A DNA stretch of 32,990 nt, taken from the NCBI GenBank assembly GCA_024698805.1, contig JAILQT010000004.1:1-32990 (forward strand), read 5' to 3'. The DNA comes from Solobacterium sp. (lineage in GTDB: Bacteria; Bacillota_I; Bacilli_A; Erysipelotrichales; Erysipelotrichaceae). Below the pieces are notes generated by a model, which worked only from the letters and a program-made list of their open reading frames with translations, was not told the origin of the DNA and did no database searches. Below are positions 17,031 through 26,237 of the stretch, piece by piece. Position 1 is the first letter of the stretch. Each line of letters starts with the position of its first letter. A program made the position numbers and the translations under genes.

Positions 17031-18744
17031 AACAACAGAAGAAAAGAAGACAGTAAAAAAGAAAACTGCAAAAAAAGAAGAAACTGCTGCGAAGGAACTC
17101 ACAGCAGAGGCCTCTGAAAAGAAGACTGTAAAAAAGACAACAAAGAAAAAGACCGCCGCTGAACAGACACAGACAGCTGAAGAAGTACCTGCGAAGAAGC
17201 CGCGCCGCACCGCAAAGAAGAAGGCCGAACCGGAAGCTGACCCCGAAGTGAAGGCTGAAGAAAAAGCGGAAGCGCCTGCGGAAGAACCCGCAAAGAAGCC
17301 GCGCCGTTCCGCGAAGAAAAAGGCTGAGCCCGAGGCAGAAGCCGAAGTAAAGGCTGAAGAAAAAGCGGAAGAACCCGTTAAGAAGACGCGCCGCTCCGCT
17401 AAAAAGAAGGCAGAGCCTGTTGAAGAGCCCGAAGTCACAGCTGAAGAAGAACCTGCAGCTGCGGCAGAAGAGCCGCAGGAGCCCGTACAGGAGACGGTGG
17501 AGCTGAAGCCGGAAGAACCTGCCTATACCCCTGCAGCCATGGTAAGGCTCATTGAACATGAGACCATCAGCAGCTACAAAACGAAAAACGGCACAAAGGA
17601 ACTCCGCGACCTTGACGAGATGAAAGAGGAATTCATCCGCGTGTACAACGCGAACGGCGAGATCATGCAGAAGGATATCCTGACTTCCCTTGAGCATCTC
17701 GACATGATGGATGACGACCTCGACGCCCTCTGGGACTGGTTCTCCGCAATGAATATCCAGATCTCCGAGGATGAGGATATCGCGGATATGACCGATGAAG
17801 ACGATATGGACCTCATCGACGACAAAGACGATGACGATGAGAACGAAGATGACGAAGTATCCCTTACCAGGATCCCCGATCTTTCCATGTATGCGCGCTC
17901 TGCGAACGTACAGCTCAACGATCCGGTCAAGATGTATCTCAAGGAGATCGGACGCGTACCCCTGCTTAAGCCGGAGGATGAGCCCGAGATCGCCAAGAGG
18001 ATCGAGATGGGGGATGAGGAAGCCAGGAACATCCTGATCTCCAGCAACCTCAGGCTTGTCGTATCCATTGCCAAGAAATACGTCGGCAGGGGCATGCTGT
18101 TCCTCGACCTGATCCAGGAAGGCAACATGGGCCTCGTCAAGGCAGTTGAAAAATTCGATTATACAAAGGGATTCAAATTCAGCACCTATGCGACATGGTG
18201 GATCCGCCAGGCGATCACAAGGGCGATCGCCGACCAGGCAAGGACGATCCGCATCCCCGTGCATATGGTCGAGACCATCAACAAGCTGACCAGGGTCCAG
18301 AGACAGCTGATCCAGGAGCTCGGCCGCGACCCGACAGCGGATGAGATCTCCAAGCGCATGGACGGGATCACGCCGGAAAAGGTCAGGGAGATCCAGAAGA
18401 TCGCCCTTGAGCCTGTATCCCTGGAAACACCGATCGGTGAAGAGGATGATTCCCATCTCGGCGACTTTATCGAGGATAAGGAAGCCATGAGCCCGGACCA
18501 GTACGCGACCAACCAGCTGCTGAAGGATGAGATCAACAATGTGCTCAGCGGGCTTACGGAACGTGAAGAGAAAGTCCTCCGTCTGCGCTTCGGACTGTAT
18601 GACGGCCGTACAAGGACACTCGAAGAAGTCGGCAGGGAGTTCAACGTCACCAGGGAACGCATCCGCCAGATCGAAGCGAAAGCACTGCGCAAGCTCAAGC
18701 ACCCGACACGCTCCAAGCGGTTAAGGGATTTCTTTGACAAATGA
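17011..18744 (+). CDS. rpoD: Primary sigma factor RpoD (sigma-A) with long basic/acidic N-terminal extension
   Basis: 577 residues, much longer than typical Bacillota sigma-A (~370). GCGGAGGT at 16997-17004 fixes the start at 17011, inside the end of dnaG. Residues 1 to ~172 are low-complexity Lys/Ala/Glu/Pro/Thr with three copies of a [18 protein letters not shown] unit. Region 1.1 follows (about 176-255), then an acidic linker ([10 protein letters not shown] near 272-281). The conserved core starts at [16 protein letters not shown] (304-319), with region 2 [20 protein letters not shown] and ATWWIRQAI, region 3, and the region 4 helix-turn-helix [15 protein letters not shown]. It directs RNA polymerase to housekeeping promoters. 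The extension resembles eukaryotic histone H1 tails and the basic extensions of actinobacterial primary sigma factors; its role is unknown. It overlaps trmK by 4 bases. Confidence 0.96.
   Translation: MKKTEAETTEEKKTVKKKTAKKEETAAKELTAEASEKKTVKKTTKKKTAAEQTQTAEEVPAKKPRRTAKKKAEPEADPEVKAEEKAEAPAEEPAKKPRRSAKKKAEPEAEAEVKAEEKAEEPVKKTRRSAKKKAEPVEEPEVTAEEEPAAAAEEPQEPVQETVELKPEEPAYTPAAMVRLIEHETISSYKTKNGTKELRDLDEMKEEFIRVYNANGEIMQKDILTSLEHLDMMDDDLDALWDWFSAMNIQISEDEDIADMTDEDDMDLIDDKDDDDENEDDEVSLTRIPDLSMYARSANVQLNDPVKMYLKEIGRVPLLKPEDEPEIAKRIEMGDEEARNILISSNLRLVVSIAKKYVGRGMLFLDLIQEGNMGLVKAVEKFDYTKGFKFSTYATWWIRQAITRAIADQARTIRIPVHMVETINKLTRVQRQLIQELGRDPTADEISKRMDGITPEKVREIQKIALEPVSLETPIGEEDDSHLGDFIEDKEAMSPDQYATNQLLKDEINNVLSGLTEREEKVLRLRFGLYDGRTRTLEEVGREFNVTRERIRQIEAKALRKLKHPTRSKRLRDFFDK
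17191..17421 (+). repeat. Imperfect repeats encoding Lys/Arg-rich units in RpoD N-terminus
   Basis: Three in-frame units encode [15 protein letters not shown] (residues 61-75, from 17191), [15 protein letters not shown] (94-108, from 17290) and [15 protein letters not shown] (123-137, to 17421). Spacing is 33 and 29 residues, with acidic EVKAEEKAE segments between. Synonymous differences show they are diverged copies, not an assembly duplicate. Confidence 0.85.
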
Positions 18745-19406
18745 TCAGTCAGAGATTGAGAACGATCGCAGAAACAGTGAGACCGGGCATGATCACTGCC
18801 GATATCGGCACTGACCATGCCTTTCTTCCTGTTTACCTGCTGCAGCACGGCATATGCGAAAAGGCGTATGCGTGCGATATAGCGGAAGGGCCTCTGCAGA
18901 GCGCCCTGTCCAATATCCGTGAGAACTGTCTGGAGGACAGCATCCACGTCATAAAGTGCGACGGATTTGACGGTGTGCCGGCGGACACCGAATGCGCCGT
19001 CATTGCGGGCATGGGCGTCTTTACGGCCATCGGCATCCTCGAAAGGGGCATGGCGCGCGTTGCAGATCTGAAGCAGGTCATCGTGCAGGTCAACCGCAGT
19101 ACGGATAAACTGCGGAAATGGATCAGTGACCATCATTTCCGCATCGACGATGAAAAGACCGTTTACGAGAACGGCTTCGATTATGAGATCGTCTCCTTCA
19201 GCTGTGCGTATCAGGAAGGATACACGGAAGAGCAGCAGCTGCTCGGCCCGGTGCTGATGGAGAAAAGGGAACCGGCTTATCTTGCGTACTGCGCAAGAAG
19301 GCTTGCGAAAAATGAAGAGATCCTGAAGCTCTGCGCGGACGATGCAAAGAGGAGCAGCCAGCTCCGGAAGCAGTCAGGATATTACCGGAACATCCTGGAG
19401 CAGTGA
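18741..19406 (+). CDS. trmK: tRNA (adenine(22)-N1)-methyltransferase TrmK
   Basis: 221 residues. The Rossmann SAM-binding start is [18 protein letters not shown], followed by [14 protein letters not shown] and the AVIAGMGVF strand that are typical of TrmK (YqfN). The enzyme methylates N1 of A22 in tRNA D-loops. A C-terminal coiled-coil-like helix ([17 protein letters not shown]...) is also characteristic. The ATG overlaps the rpoD stop by 4 bases; rpoD-trmK is a conserved pair in Bacillota. There, a NIF3-like gene usually comes next; here iadA does. Confidence 0.92.
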   Translation: MISQRLRTIAETVRPGMITADIGTDHAFLPVYLLQHGICEKAYACDIAEGPLQSALSNIRENCLEDSIHVIKCDGFDGVPADTECAVIAGMGVFTAIGILERGMARVADLKQVIVQVNRSTDKLRKWISDHHFRIDDEKTVYENGFDYEIVSFSCAYQEGYTEEQQLLGPVLMEKREPAYLAYCARRLAKNEEILKLCADDAKRSSQLRKQSGYYRNILEQ

Positions 19407-19408
19407 AT

Positions 19409-20545
19409 ATGTTTATCAAGATCAGAAACGCGCATATATACAGTCCCGAAGACGAAGGCATACAGGACCTTCTGATCTGCGGGAAAACGATCATCCGCAT
19501 CGGTGACCTGTCCGGCTTTGCATGGGACTACGACGATATCGAAGAGATCGACGCGGCGGGTATGATCCTCGTACCCGGTTTTATCGACCAGCATGTCCAT
19601 ATCATCGGCGGCGGGGGCGAGGACGGATATTCCTCCCTGATCCGTGAAGTGCAGATGACGGACTGCATCCGCAGCGGCGTGACAGGCGTCGTCGGGCTGC
19701 TCGGCACGGATGCCAATGTGAAGAGCGTCGCTGCCCTTGTCGCACGGACAAAAGCCCTGAAGGAACAGGGGATCAGCGCCTGGTGCCTGACAGGCTCCTA
19801 TAAATACCCGAGTACGACGCTGACCGGTTCCGTTGCGCAGGATATCGCGTTCATCGACGAAGTGATCGGCGTCAAGGTCGCGATCAGCGACCACAGGTCA
19901 TCCAACATCAGTGCCGATGAACTTGCCCGCCTGGCGACGGAAGTCCGCACAGCCTCCCTGCTGGCAGGGAAGCCCGGCGTCGTGCATATGCATACGGGCC
20001 GGGGGAAGAAGGGCTATACCGACGTTGTGAAGATCATCCGGGAAACGGACATCCCCGTATGGCATTTCCGGCCGACGCATGTCAATATGGCGTATCCCGG
20101 CGCAGCGGAGTTCGCGGCGATGGGCGGATACGTGGATTTCACTTCCGGTGAGGATACGTCTGCATCCGCAAAACGCATCAGAGAAGCCATGGAGACAGTG
20201 CCCCTGGCGCAGATGACGCTGAGCAGCGACTCCAACGGCAGCTTCCCGAAATGGGATAAGGACGGGAAACTCTGCGGCATGGGCGTCGGCAGGATGGATA
20301 CGCTGTATGCAACGGTCCGCAAGCTCGTGCAGGAACAGGGTGTCCCGCTGGAGAGAGCACTGCAGCTGATCACGAGCACGCCGGCCGATGCGCTCATGCT
20401 GAAAAACAAAGGCAGGATCGCGGAAGGGAAGGATGCGGATATCGTCCTTTTGGACAGCAGCCTTCATATCGATACGGTCATCGCGCTGGGAAGGATCTCC
20501 CTGCGCAGCGGGAAACTTACCGTTAAGGATTATTATGAATACTGA
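19409..20545 (+). CDS. iadA: Beta-aspartyl (isoaspartyl) dipeptidase IadA
   Basis: 378 residues. I chose ATG 19409 because GGAG at 19397-19400 is 8 bases upstream; the GTG at 19403, which overlaps the trmK stop, would be only 2 bases from that site. It is an amidohydrolase-fold enzyme. Motifs: PGFIDQHVHIIGGGGE (metal His pair), GVKVAISDHRSS with the Lys that is probably carbamylated, VHMHTGRG, RPTHVN, and the catalytic Asp in SSDSNGSFP. It cleaves isoaspartyl dipeptides left from degradation of damaged proteins or peptides. It is the last gene of the glyQS-dnaG-rpoD-trmK operon. The terminator stem overlaps its stop codon. Confidence 0.93.
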   Translation: MFIKIRNAHIYSPEDEGIQDLLICGKTIIRIGDLSGFAWDYDDIEEIDAAGMILVPGFIDQHVHIIGGGGEDGYSSLIREVQMTDCIRSGVTGVVGLLGTDANVKSVAALVARTKALKEQGISAWCLTGSYKYPSTTLTGSVAQDIAFIDEVIGVKVAISDHRSSNISADELARLATEVRTASLLAGKPGVVHMHTGRGKKGYTDVVKIIRETDIPVWHFRPTHVNMAYPGAAEFAAMGGYVDFTSGEDTSASAKRIREAMETVPLAQMTLSSDSNGSFPKWDKDGKLCGMGVGRMDTLYATVRKLVQEQGVPLERALQLITSTPADALMLKNKGRIAEGKDADIVLLDSSLHIDTVIALGRISLRSGKLTVKDYYEY

Positions 20546-20584
20546 AAAACTGCAGGGACTTCGACAGTACCCTGCAGTTTTCAG
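20542..20584 (+). terminator. Terminator hairpin between convergent iadA and rpsT
   Basis: CTGAAAAACTGCAGGG (20542-20557) pairs with CCCTGCAGTTTTCAG (20570-20584) with one bulged A and a 12-base loop. The lower stem is A/T, so each strand gets a U-run within the 3' arm; it may work in both directions. The left arm includes the iadA stop codon. Confidence 0.8.
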
Positions 20585-20589
20585 ATAAT

Positions 20590-20615
20590 AAAAAAACTGA
20601 TCATCAGGATCAGTT
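20590..20615 (-). terminator. Rho-independent terminator of rpsT
   Basis: Read on the - strand, AACTGATC pairs with GATCAGTT (20608-20615 with 20595-20602), with a five-base loop and then seven T (20596 down to 20590). It lies 19 bases past the rpsT stop. Confidence 0.88.
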
Positions 20616-20634
20616 GCAAGCTTTCCGGTTTCGC

Positions 20635-20898
20635 TTACTGAATACCGTTAACGGCTTTAGCGAGTCTGGACTTCTGACGGGCAACATAGTTGTCCTTTTT
20701 GATACGGCTGATGAGAGCCTTATCCAGAAGCTTGTTAGCGTTGTTGTACGCTGCGACTGCTGCTTCTTTGTCACCGGCATCCACAGCTGCTAAAACTCTC
20801 TTGATGGCAGTTTTCAGTTCGCTCTTCTGTCCTGTTCTAGCATTCTGTCTCTTCAGATTTGTGAGTGCGCGTTTCTTCTGTGACTTGATATTCGCCAT
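20635..20898 (-). CDS. rpsT: 30S ribosomal protein bS20
   Basis: 87 residues, the normal size. The basic N-terminus ANIKSQKKRALTNLKRQNARTGQKSELKT is diagnostic of S20, which binds 16S rRNA early in 30S assembly. AGGAGGTG (20911-20904 on the - strand) sits 5 bases before the ATG. It is the only reversed gene in the window, monocistronic, with its own promoter (20960-20932) and terminator. S20 often represses its own translation; no clear leader structure is visible in the short 5' UTR. Confidence 0.97.
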   Translation of the reverse strand: MANIKSQKKRALTNLKRQNARTGQKSELKTAIKRVLAAVDAGDKEAAVAAYNNANKLLDKALISRIKKDNYVARQKSRLAKAVNGIQ

Positions 20899-20931
20899 GA
20901 GAACACCTCCTGTCCTTTGTTAGCGTTTAAG

Positions 20932-20960
20932 ATTATAACAAAGCATAGTTTAAAAAGCAA
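20932..20960 (-). promoter_or_regulatory. rpsT promoter (-35 TTGCTT, -10 TATAAT)
   Basis: On the - strand, TTGCTT (20960-20955), a 17-base spacer and a perfect TATAAT (20937-20932) preceded by TGT, an extended -10. The start point would be near 20925, about 27 bases before the ATG. Confidence 0.85.
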
Positions 20961-20981
20961 TGAAAAACATGAACTATGCGG

Positions 20982-20987
20982 TATAAT
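20982..20987 (+). promoter_or_regulatory. -10 element of the fmt-lepA-hemW promoter
   Basis: A perfect TATAAT at 20982-20987, 22 bases before the fmt start, implies a very short leader. The -35 position (about 20959-20964, AATGAA) is weak and overlaps the rpsT -35 on the other strand. Confidence 0.7.
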
Positions 20988-21009
20988 GATACCCGCGGAG
21001 GTACCTGAT

Positions 21010-21944
21010 ATGAATGATACCCGGATTCTGTTTTTCGGAACACCCGACTTTGCCTGTACTGTCCTGCAGGAACTCGCAGAGTGCAGATACAATATTATTG
21101 CCGTCGTCAGCCAGCCTGACAGGCCCCAGAAAAGAAAGCATATATTGCTCCCGACGCCCGTCCACGCGCTCGCGGATGAGCTCGGGATACCCGTGCTGCA
21201 GCCCGAGGTCCTGAAGGAGGCAGCGGAAGAGATCCGCAGTCTTGCCCCGGACCTGATCGTGACATGTGCATACGGCCAGTTTATTCCCGAGTCGATCCTG
21301 AAGATACCGCCCCTGGGCTGTCTGAATATCCATCCGTCGCTTCTGCCGAAATACCGGGGCGGCGCGCCGATCCATCATGCGATCCTGAACGGGGATACCG
21401 AGACCGGCGTATGCCTGATGGAGATGGTGAAGAAGATGGATGCCGGAAGGGTCTATGACTGCATCCGTGTGCCGATCGGTGAGGACGATACCCAGCAGAC
21501 GCTGACCGTGAAGCTGAAGGAAGCTTCCTCGAAGCTGATCCGGGAAAGCCTGCCGAGATACCTGAAGGGGGAACTCGAAGGGATCGAACAGAATGAAGAC
21601 GAGGTCGTGATCGCAAGGAACATCTCCCCCGAAGAGGAGAAGGTCTCTTTCCGGGAAGGCGATGTCCGGAAGATCTATGACCATATCCGCGCCCTGATCG
21701 ACTGGCCTGTCGCCTATGGCGTCCTGGAAGGAAAGCGCATGCGCTTTTATGAGGCGCGCAAGGAGATCTGCGAAGTCAGCGAAGAGCCCGGCACAGTGCT
21801 CGGCTTTGATAAGACAGCGATGCGCATCGCTGCAGAGGGCGGCGTGATCCGCATCCTGAAGCTGCAGCCGGAAGGCAAAAAGCCGATGGATGCGAAAGCC
21901 TACGCCAACGGTGCCGGCAGGCAGATGATCGGAAAGGTGTTCGA

Positions 21945-21948
<4 letters not shown>
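21010..21948 (+). CDS. fmt: Methionyl-tRNA formyltransferase
   Basis: 312 residues. GCGGAGGT (20995-21002) is 7 bases before ATG 21010, and the N-terminus [11 protein letters not shown] is canonical; upstream in-frame starts would add 31 residues across the promoter. Catalytic residues Asn106, His108 and Asp144 lie in [19 protein letters not shown] and KKMDAG. It transfers formyl from 10-formyl-THF to initiator Met-tRNA. Its common partner def (deformylase) is not adjacent here. It overlaps lepA by 4 bases. Confidence 0.96.
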
Positions 21949-23742
<1,794 letters not shown>

Positions 23743-23762
<20 letters not shown>

Positions 23763-24843
23763 GAGCCTGTATGTCCATGTTCCTTTCTGCCGTACGGTCT
23801 GTGCCTACTGCGATTTCGCGCGGCAGGCATACCGTGAGAAGACGGCGGACGCATGGCTGGCCGCACTGCAGAAGGAGCTTTCCCTGCGGGATATCGGCAC
23901 GTATTTCCGTACCGTTTATATCGGCGGGGGAACGCCGACGTCGCTGAACGCGGCGCAGCTGGAGAGGCTTTTATCCATCCTCCGGCCGTATACTCTGGAA
24001 ACAGCCGAGTATACATGCGAGATCAATCCCGAGACCCTGGATGCGCAGAAGGCCGGACTGCTGAAAGAATATGGCGTTGACCGTGTCTCTGTCGGCCTGC
24101 AGGATATCCACGAGGATATGCTCAGGCTGATGAACCGTCATCATACGAAGGAAGATGTGCAGGCAGCCGTATCCCTGCTCAGGGAGAACGGCATAAACAA
24201 TATCTCCCTGGACATTATGTATTCGCTGCCGCAGCAGACGATGGGGATGCTGGAAGAAACGCTCTCCTTCGCACTTGGCCTGGACCCGGACCATTTGTCG
24301 CTGTATTCCCTGACGATCGAAGAGAACAGCGTATTCGGGAAGAAGGGCATCGAACATCTCGACGATGAGACGGAAGCGGACATGTATATGTATCTGATCC
24401 GCAGACTGACGGACGAAGGCTATGCGCATTACGAGATCTCGAATTTCGCGAAAGCTGGGAAACAGTCCCTGCATAACAGGAACTACTGGCTGTATGAGGA
24501 TTTTACCGGTGTTTCCTGCGGCGCCAGCGGCAAGAGCGGCGATATGCGCTATGACAATACGCGTTCGCTGAAGGAATACCTGGAGGATCCGCTGAAGCGG
24601 CAGGTCATCCTGCTGGATGAAGAAGACAGGATGTTCGAGACCCTGATGATGAACCTCAGGCTCCGGGAAGGCATGGAGCTTTCGCATTTCCGCGAATTGA
24701 ACGGCAGTGACTTTGAAGATGTATACGGCGAAACGGCAGGGCGGCTCGCCGCAAAGGGGCTGCTCGAGTTTGGAAACGGCAGGGTGCGGTGCACGGAAAG
24801 AGGTTTTTTCGTGCTGAATGACATACTTGAGGAATTCCTGTGA
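23743..24843 (+). CDS. hemW: Radical SAM heme chaperone HemW
   Basis: 366 residues. The radical SAM cluster motif is [12 protein letters not shown] (Cys16, 20, 23), then [10 protein letters not shown] and EINPETL. Start at ATG 23743, inside the end of lepA; an earlier frame start would lengthen the overlap to 74 bases and lose the family N-terminus SLYVHVPFC. HemW (formerly annotated oxygen-independent coproporphyrinogen oxidase-like) binds and delivers heme; the true HemN has extra residues absent here. In an organism with few signs of respiration the heme client is unclear. Confidence 0.92.
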
Positions 24844-24872
24844 TTGTATGCGTGCCCGTGTTCTGCTAAAAT
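24844..24872 (+). promoter_or_regulatory. Promoter for the small membrane protein (24894-25250)
   Basis: TTGTAT (24844-24849), a 17-base spacer and TAAAAT (24867-24872) with an upstream TGC, an extended -10. The -35 begins directly after the hemW stop codon. Confidence 0.7.
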
Positions 24873-24893
24873 GGGGCAGTTGAGGTTGAAAAT

Positions 24894-25250
24894 ATGCAGA
24901 AAATGAAAAAAAGCAAGGTGAAGCCGCGTTCCCAGCGTTCCATCGAGATGGAAGAGGAGAACAAGAGGATCATCGCCGAGATGGAAGAAAAGAAACAGAA
25001 GAAGGAGAATGAGAAGAATTACAGGTTCACGATCATCGCAAGCTTCTATTCGCTGATCTTCGGTATATTCTCGTGGCTGATGGACTGGTTCGGCGTGATC
25101 TCGCTGGTGTCCGTGATTGCCGGTGTGATCGGCCTGCGCCTGAACAAAAACAATGTCCGCAGGGAACGGATCGCCGCGATCATCGGTATCGTATTCGGCG
25201 GCCTGCGTCTGGCCCAGCAGATCATTTCCTATATCGGCATCCTGCAATAA
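24894..25250 (+). CDS. Small two-helix membrane protein, DUF4190-like
   Basis: 118 residues with GAGGT (24882-24886) 7 bases before the ATG. A highly charged N-terminal ~45 residues (KKSKVKPRSQRS, then EMEEENKRII, EEKKQKKENEK) likely forms a cytoplasmic coiled coil. Two hydrophobic parts follow: the segment IASFYSLIFGIFSW...VISLVSVIAGVIGL and, after RLNKNNVRRER, IAAIIGIVFGGLRLAQQII. The order hydrophobic - basic NNxRRER - AIIGIVFG resembles DUF4190 proteins. No function is known for that family. It has its own promoter and lies between hemW and rpsO; no terminator is seen before the rpsO promoter. Confidence 0.75.
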   Translation: MQKMKKSKVKPRSQRSIEMEEENKRIIAEMEEKKQKKENEKNYRFTIIASFYSLIFGIFSWLMDWFGVISLVSVIAGVIGLRLNKNNVRRERIAAIIGIVFGGLRLAQQIISYIGILQ

Positions 25251-25253
25251 GGC

Positions 25254-25282
25254 TTGAAATGCATATGTGAATATGGTATTCT
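25254..25282 (+). promoter_or_regulatory. rpsO promoter
   Basis: TTGAAA (25254-25259), 17-base spacer, TATTCT (25277-25282) preceded by TGG, an extended -10. It gives a ~70-base leader before rpsO. Confidence 0.75.
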
Positions 25283-25283
25283 A

Positions 25284-25337
25284 TTTAAGCTTTTGAGCTG
25301 GGGTATTCGCTTCCTCGGCGGTATGCTCGGCTTGAAA
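25284..25337 (+). promoter_or_regulatory. Structured rpsO leader, candidate S15 autoregulatory site
   Basis: The leader can form a hairpin GCTGGGG (25297-25303) with CCTCGGC (25313-25319), including two G-U pairs, over a nine-base loop. It can be enclosed by an outer stem TTTAAGC (25284-25290) with GCTTGAAA (25330-25337, one bulge). S15 is known to bind G-U/G-C helices and junctions in its own leaders in several bacteria. That this one is regulatory is an inference. Confidence 0.45.
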
Positions 25338-25359
25338 GGACATTTAAAGGAGAGGAAAA

Positions 25360-25626
25360 ATGTTAACAAAAGAAAAGAAAGCTGAACTGACCGGAACATT
25401 CGGCCGCGGCGCATCCGATACAGGATCCGTCGAAGTACAGGTCGCGCTGCTGACCGCACGCATCAACGCTCTTACAGAGCATATGAAGCAGAACAAGAAG
25501 GACTACTCCTCCAACAGAGGTCTGCTGAAGATGGTCGGACGCAGAAAGAAGATGCTGGAATACCTCAAGAGAACGGATGTCAACCGTTATCGTGAAGTCG
25601 TTCAGAAACTCGGACTCAGAAAGTAA
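25360..25626 (+). CDS. rpsO: 30S ribosomal protein uS15
   Basis: 88 residues, standard size. Recognised by [30 protein letters not shown] and the basic [18 protein letters not shown]15 binds the central domain of 16S rRNA and helps form intersubunit bridge B4. AAAGGAGAGG at 25346-25355 is the ribosome site. It is monocistronic here: own promoter, leader and a terminator 6 bases past the stop. pnp, usually the next gene, is separated by desulfoferrodoxin. Confidence 0.97.
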   Translation: MLTKEKKAELTGTFGRGASDTGSVEVQVALLTARINALTEHMKQNKKDYSSNRGLLKMVGRRKKMLEYLKRTDVNRYREVVQKLGLRK

Positions 25627-25631
25627 GGAAC

Positions 25632-25656
25632 AGCCGGTGCATCCGGCTTTTCTTTT
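25632..25656 (+). terminator. rpsO terminator
   Basis: AGCCGG (25632-25637) and CCGGCT (25643-25648) with a five-base loop, then TTTTCTTTT. It starts 6 bases after the rpsO stop. Confidence 0.88.
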
Positions 25657-25667
25657 GCGCATCGACA

Positions 25668-25696
25668 TTGAAAAAGGCAACTGAATCAGCCATAAT
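25668..25696 (+). promoter_or_regulatory. Desulfoferrodoxin promoter
   Basis: TTGAAA (25668-25673), exactly 17 bases, CATAAT (25691-25696, five of six matches). The gene is thus independently transcribed. No clear PerR or Fur-type inverted repeat is evident around it. Confidence 0.8.
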
Positions 25697-25722
25697 GATA
25701 AAAAAGAGGAGGATATAGCATA

Positions 25723-26097
25723 ATGGCTCTGAGATTTTTCCGCTGCAATAAATGCAAGAAGATGTTTGTAATGGTCCATGAACATGACTGCCCGACACTG
25801 TGCTGCGGTGAACCGATGGTCGAACTGACAGCCAACAGCACAGACGCTGCCGGTGAAAAGCATGTACCTGTCGTTACACGTGAAGGAAACAAGCTTTCCG
25901 TCAATGTCGGAAGCGTTGATCATCCGATGCTCGACGTACACTACATCGAATTCATCGCAATGGAGACCGCAAAGGGATTCCGGATCGAATACCTGAAACC
26001 CGGCGACAAACCCTGCGCTGATTTCTACAGTGAAGAACCCGTAACAGCAGTTTACGAATTCTGCAACCTGCACGGACTCTGGAAAACAGAATCATGA
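25723..26097 (+). CDS. dfx: Desulfoferrodoxin, two-iron superoxide reductase
   Basis: 124 residues. The N-terminal desulforedoxin-like Fe(Cys)4 centre uses Cys8, Cys11, Cys27 and Cys28 (CNKC and LCCG). The catalytic Fe(His)4Cys centre uses His47 in EKHVPV, His67 and His73 (DHPMLDVHY), Cys114 and His117 (CNLHG). The Glu45-Lys46 next to His47 matches the active-site EKHVP motif. It reduces superoxide to hydrogen peroxide without making oxygen, a typical defence of strict anaerobes, and would protect oxygen-sensitive enzymes such as the hydrogenase. GAGGAGG (25706-25712) is the ribosome site. Own promoter and terminator. Confidence 0.96.
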   Translation: MALRFFRCNKCKKMFVMVHEHDCPTLCCGEPMVELTANSTDAAGEKHVPVVTREGNKLSVNVGSVDHPMLDVHYIEFIAMETAKGFRIEYLKPGDKPCADFYSEEPVTAVYEFCNLHGLWKTES

Positions 26098-26104
26098 TCT
26101 TACG

Positions 26105-26128
26105 ATCCCGCATAAGCGGGATTTTTTT
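26105..26128 (+). terminator. Desulfoferrodoxin terminator
   Basis: ATCCCGC (26105-26111) and GCGGGAT (26116-26122), loop ATAA, followed by seven T. Confidence 0.92.
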
Positions 26129-26157
26129 AACGCTTTCCTTAATATAAGCTTTTTCCT

Positions 26158-26186
26158 TTGTATTTCTACAATAACTGTTGTATTAT
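26158..26186 (+). promoter_or_regulatory. pnp promoter with inverted repeat in the spacer
   Basis: TTGTAT (26158-26163), 17 bases, TATTAT (26181-26186). TACAA-N6-TTGTA (26167-26182) is an inverted repeat filling the spacer and touching the -10. A second possible -35, TTGAAA at 26194, lacks a good -10. The 5' UTR would be about 45 bases, with AGAGGTAGAG as the ribosome site. Confidence 0.65.
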
Positions 26187-26237
26187 TACTGAGTTGAAAT
26201 TTTAAGACAGAAGATATTTAGAGGTAGAGATTACAAG

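Noticed and set aside
17191..17421. Assembly duplication or tandem-repeat error in rpoD
   Set aside because: The three units differ in synonymous and amino acid positions and are in frame with unequal spacing, so they are real diverged repeats.
15354..17438. A 694-codon open frame on the - strand across dnaG and rpoD
   Set aside because: It lies entirely antisense to two clearly conserved genes, has no ribosome site, and its composition mirrors the codon bias of the + strand, where one antisense frame rarely meets stops.
16987..18702. A 571-codon open frame antisense to rpoD, rich in Phe and Leu
   Set aside because: The Phe/Leu-rich stretches are the reverse complement of the Lys/Glu-rich rpoD tail (AAG, GAA codons). 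Not a membrane protein gene.
20917..21009. A 31-residue N-terminal extension of Fmt
   Set aside because: The extra frame crosses the rpsT promoter and the fmt -10; the ATG at 21010 has a good ribosome site and the family N-terminus.
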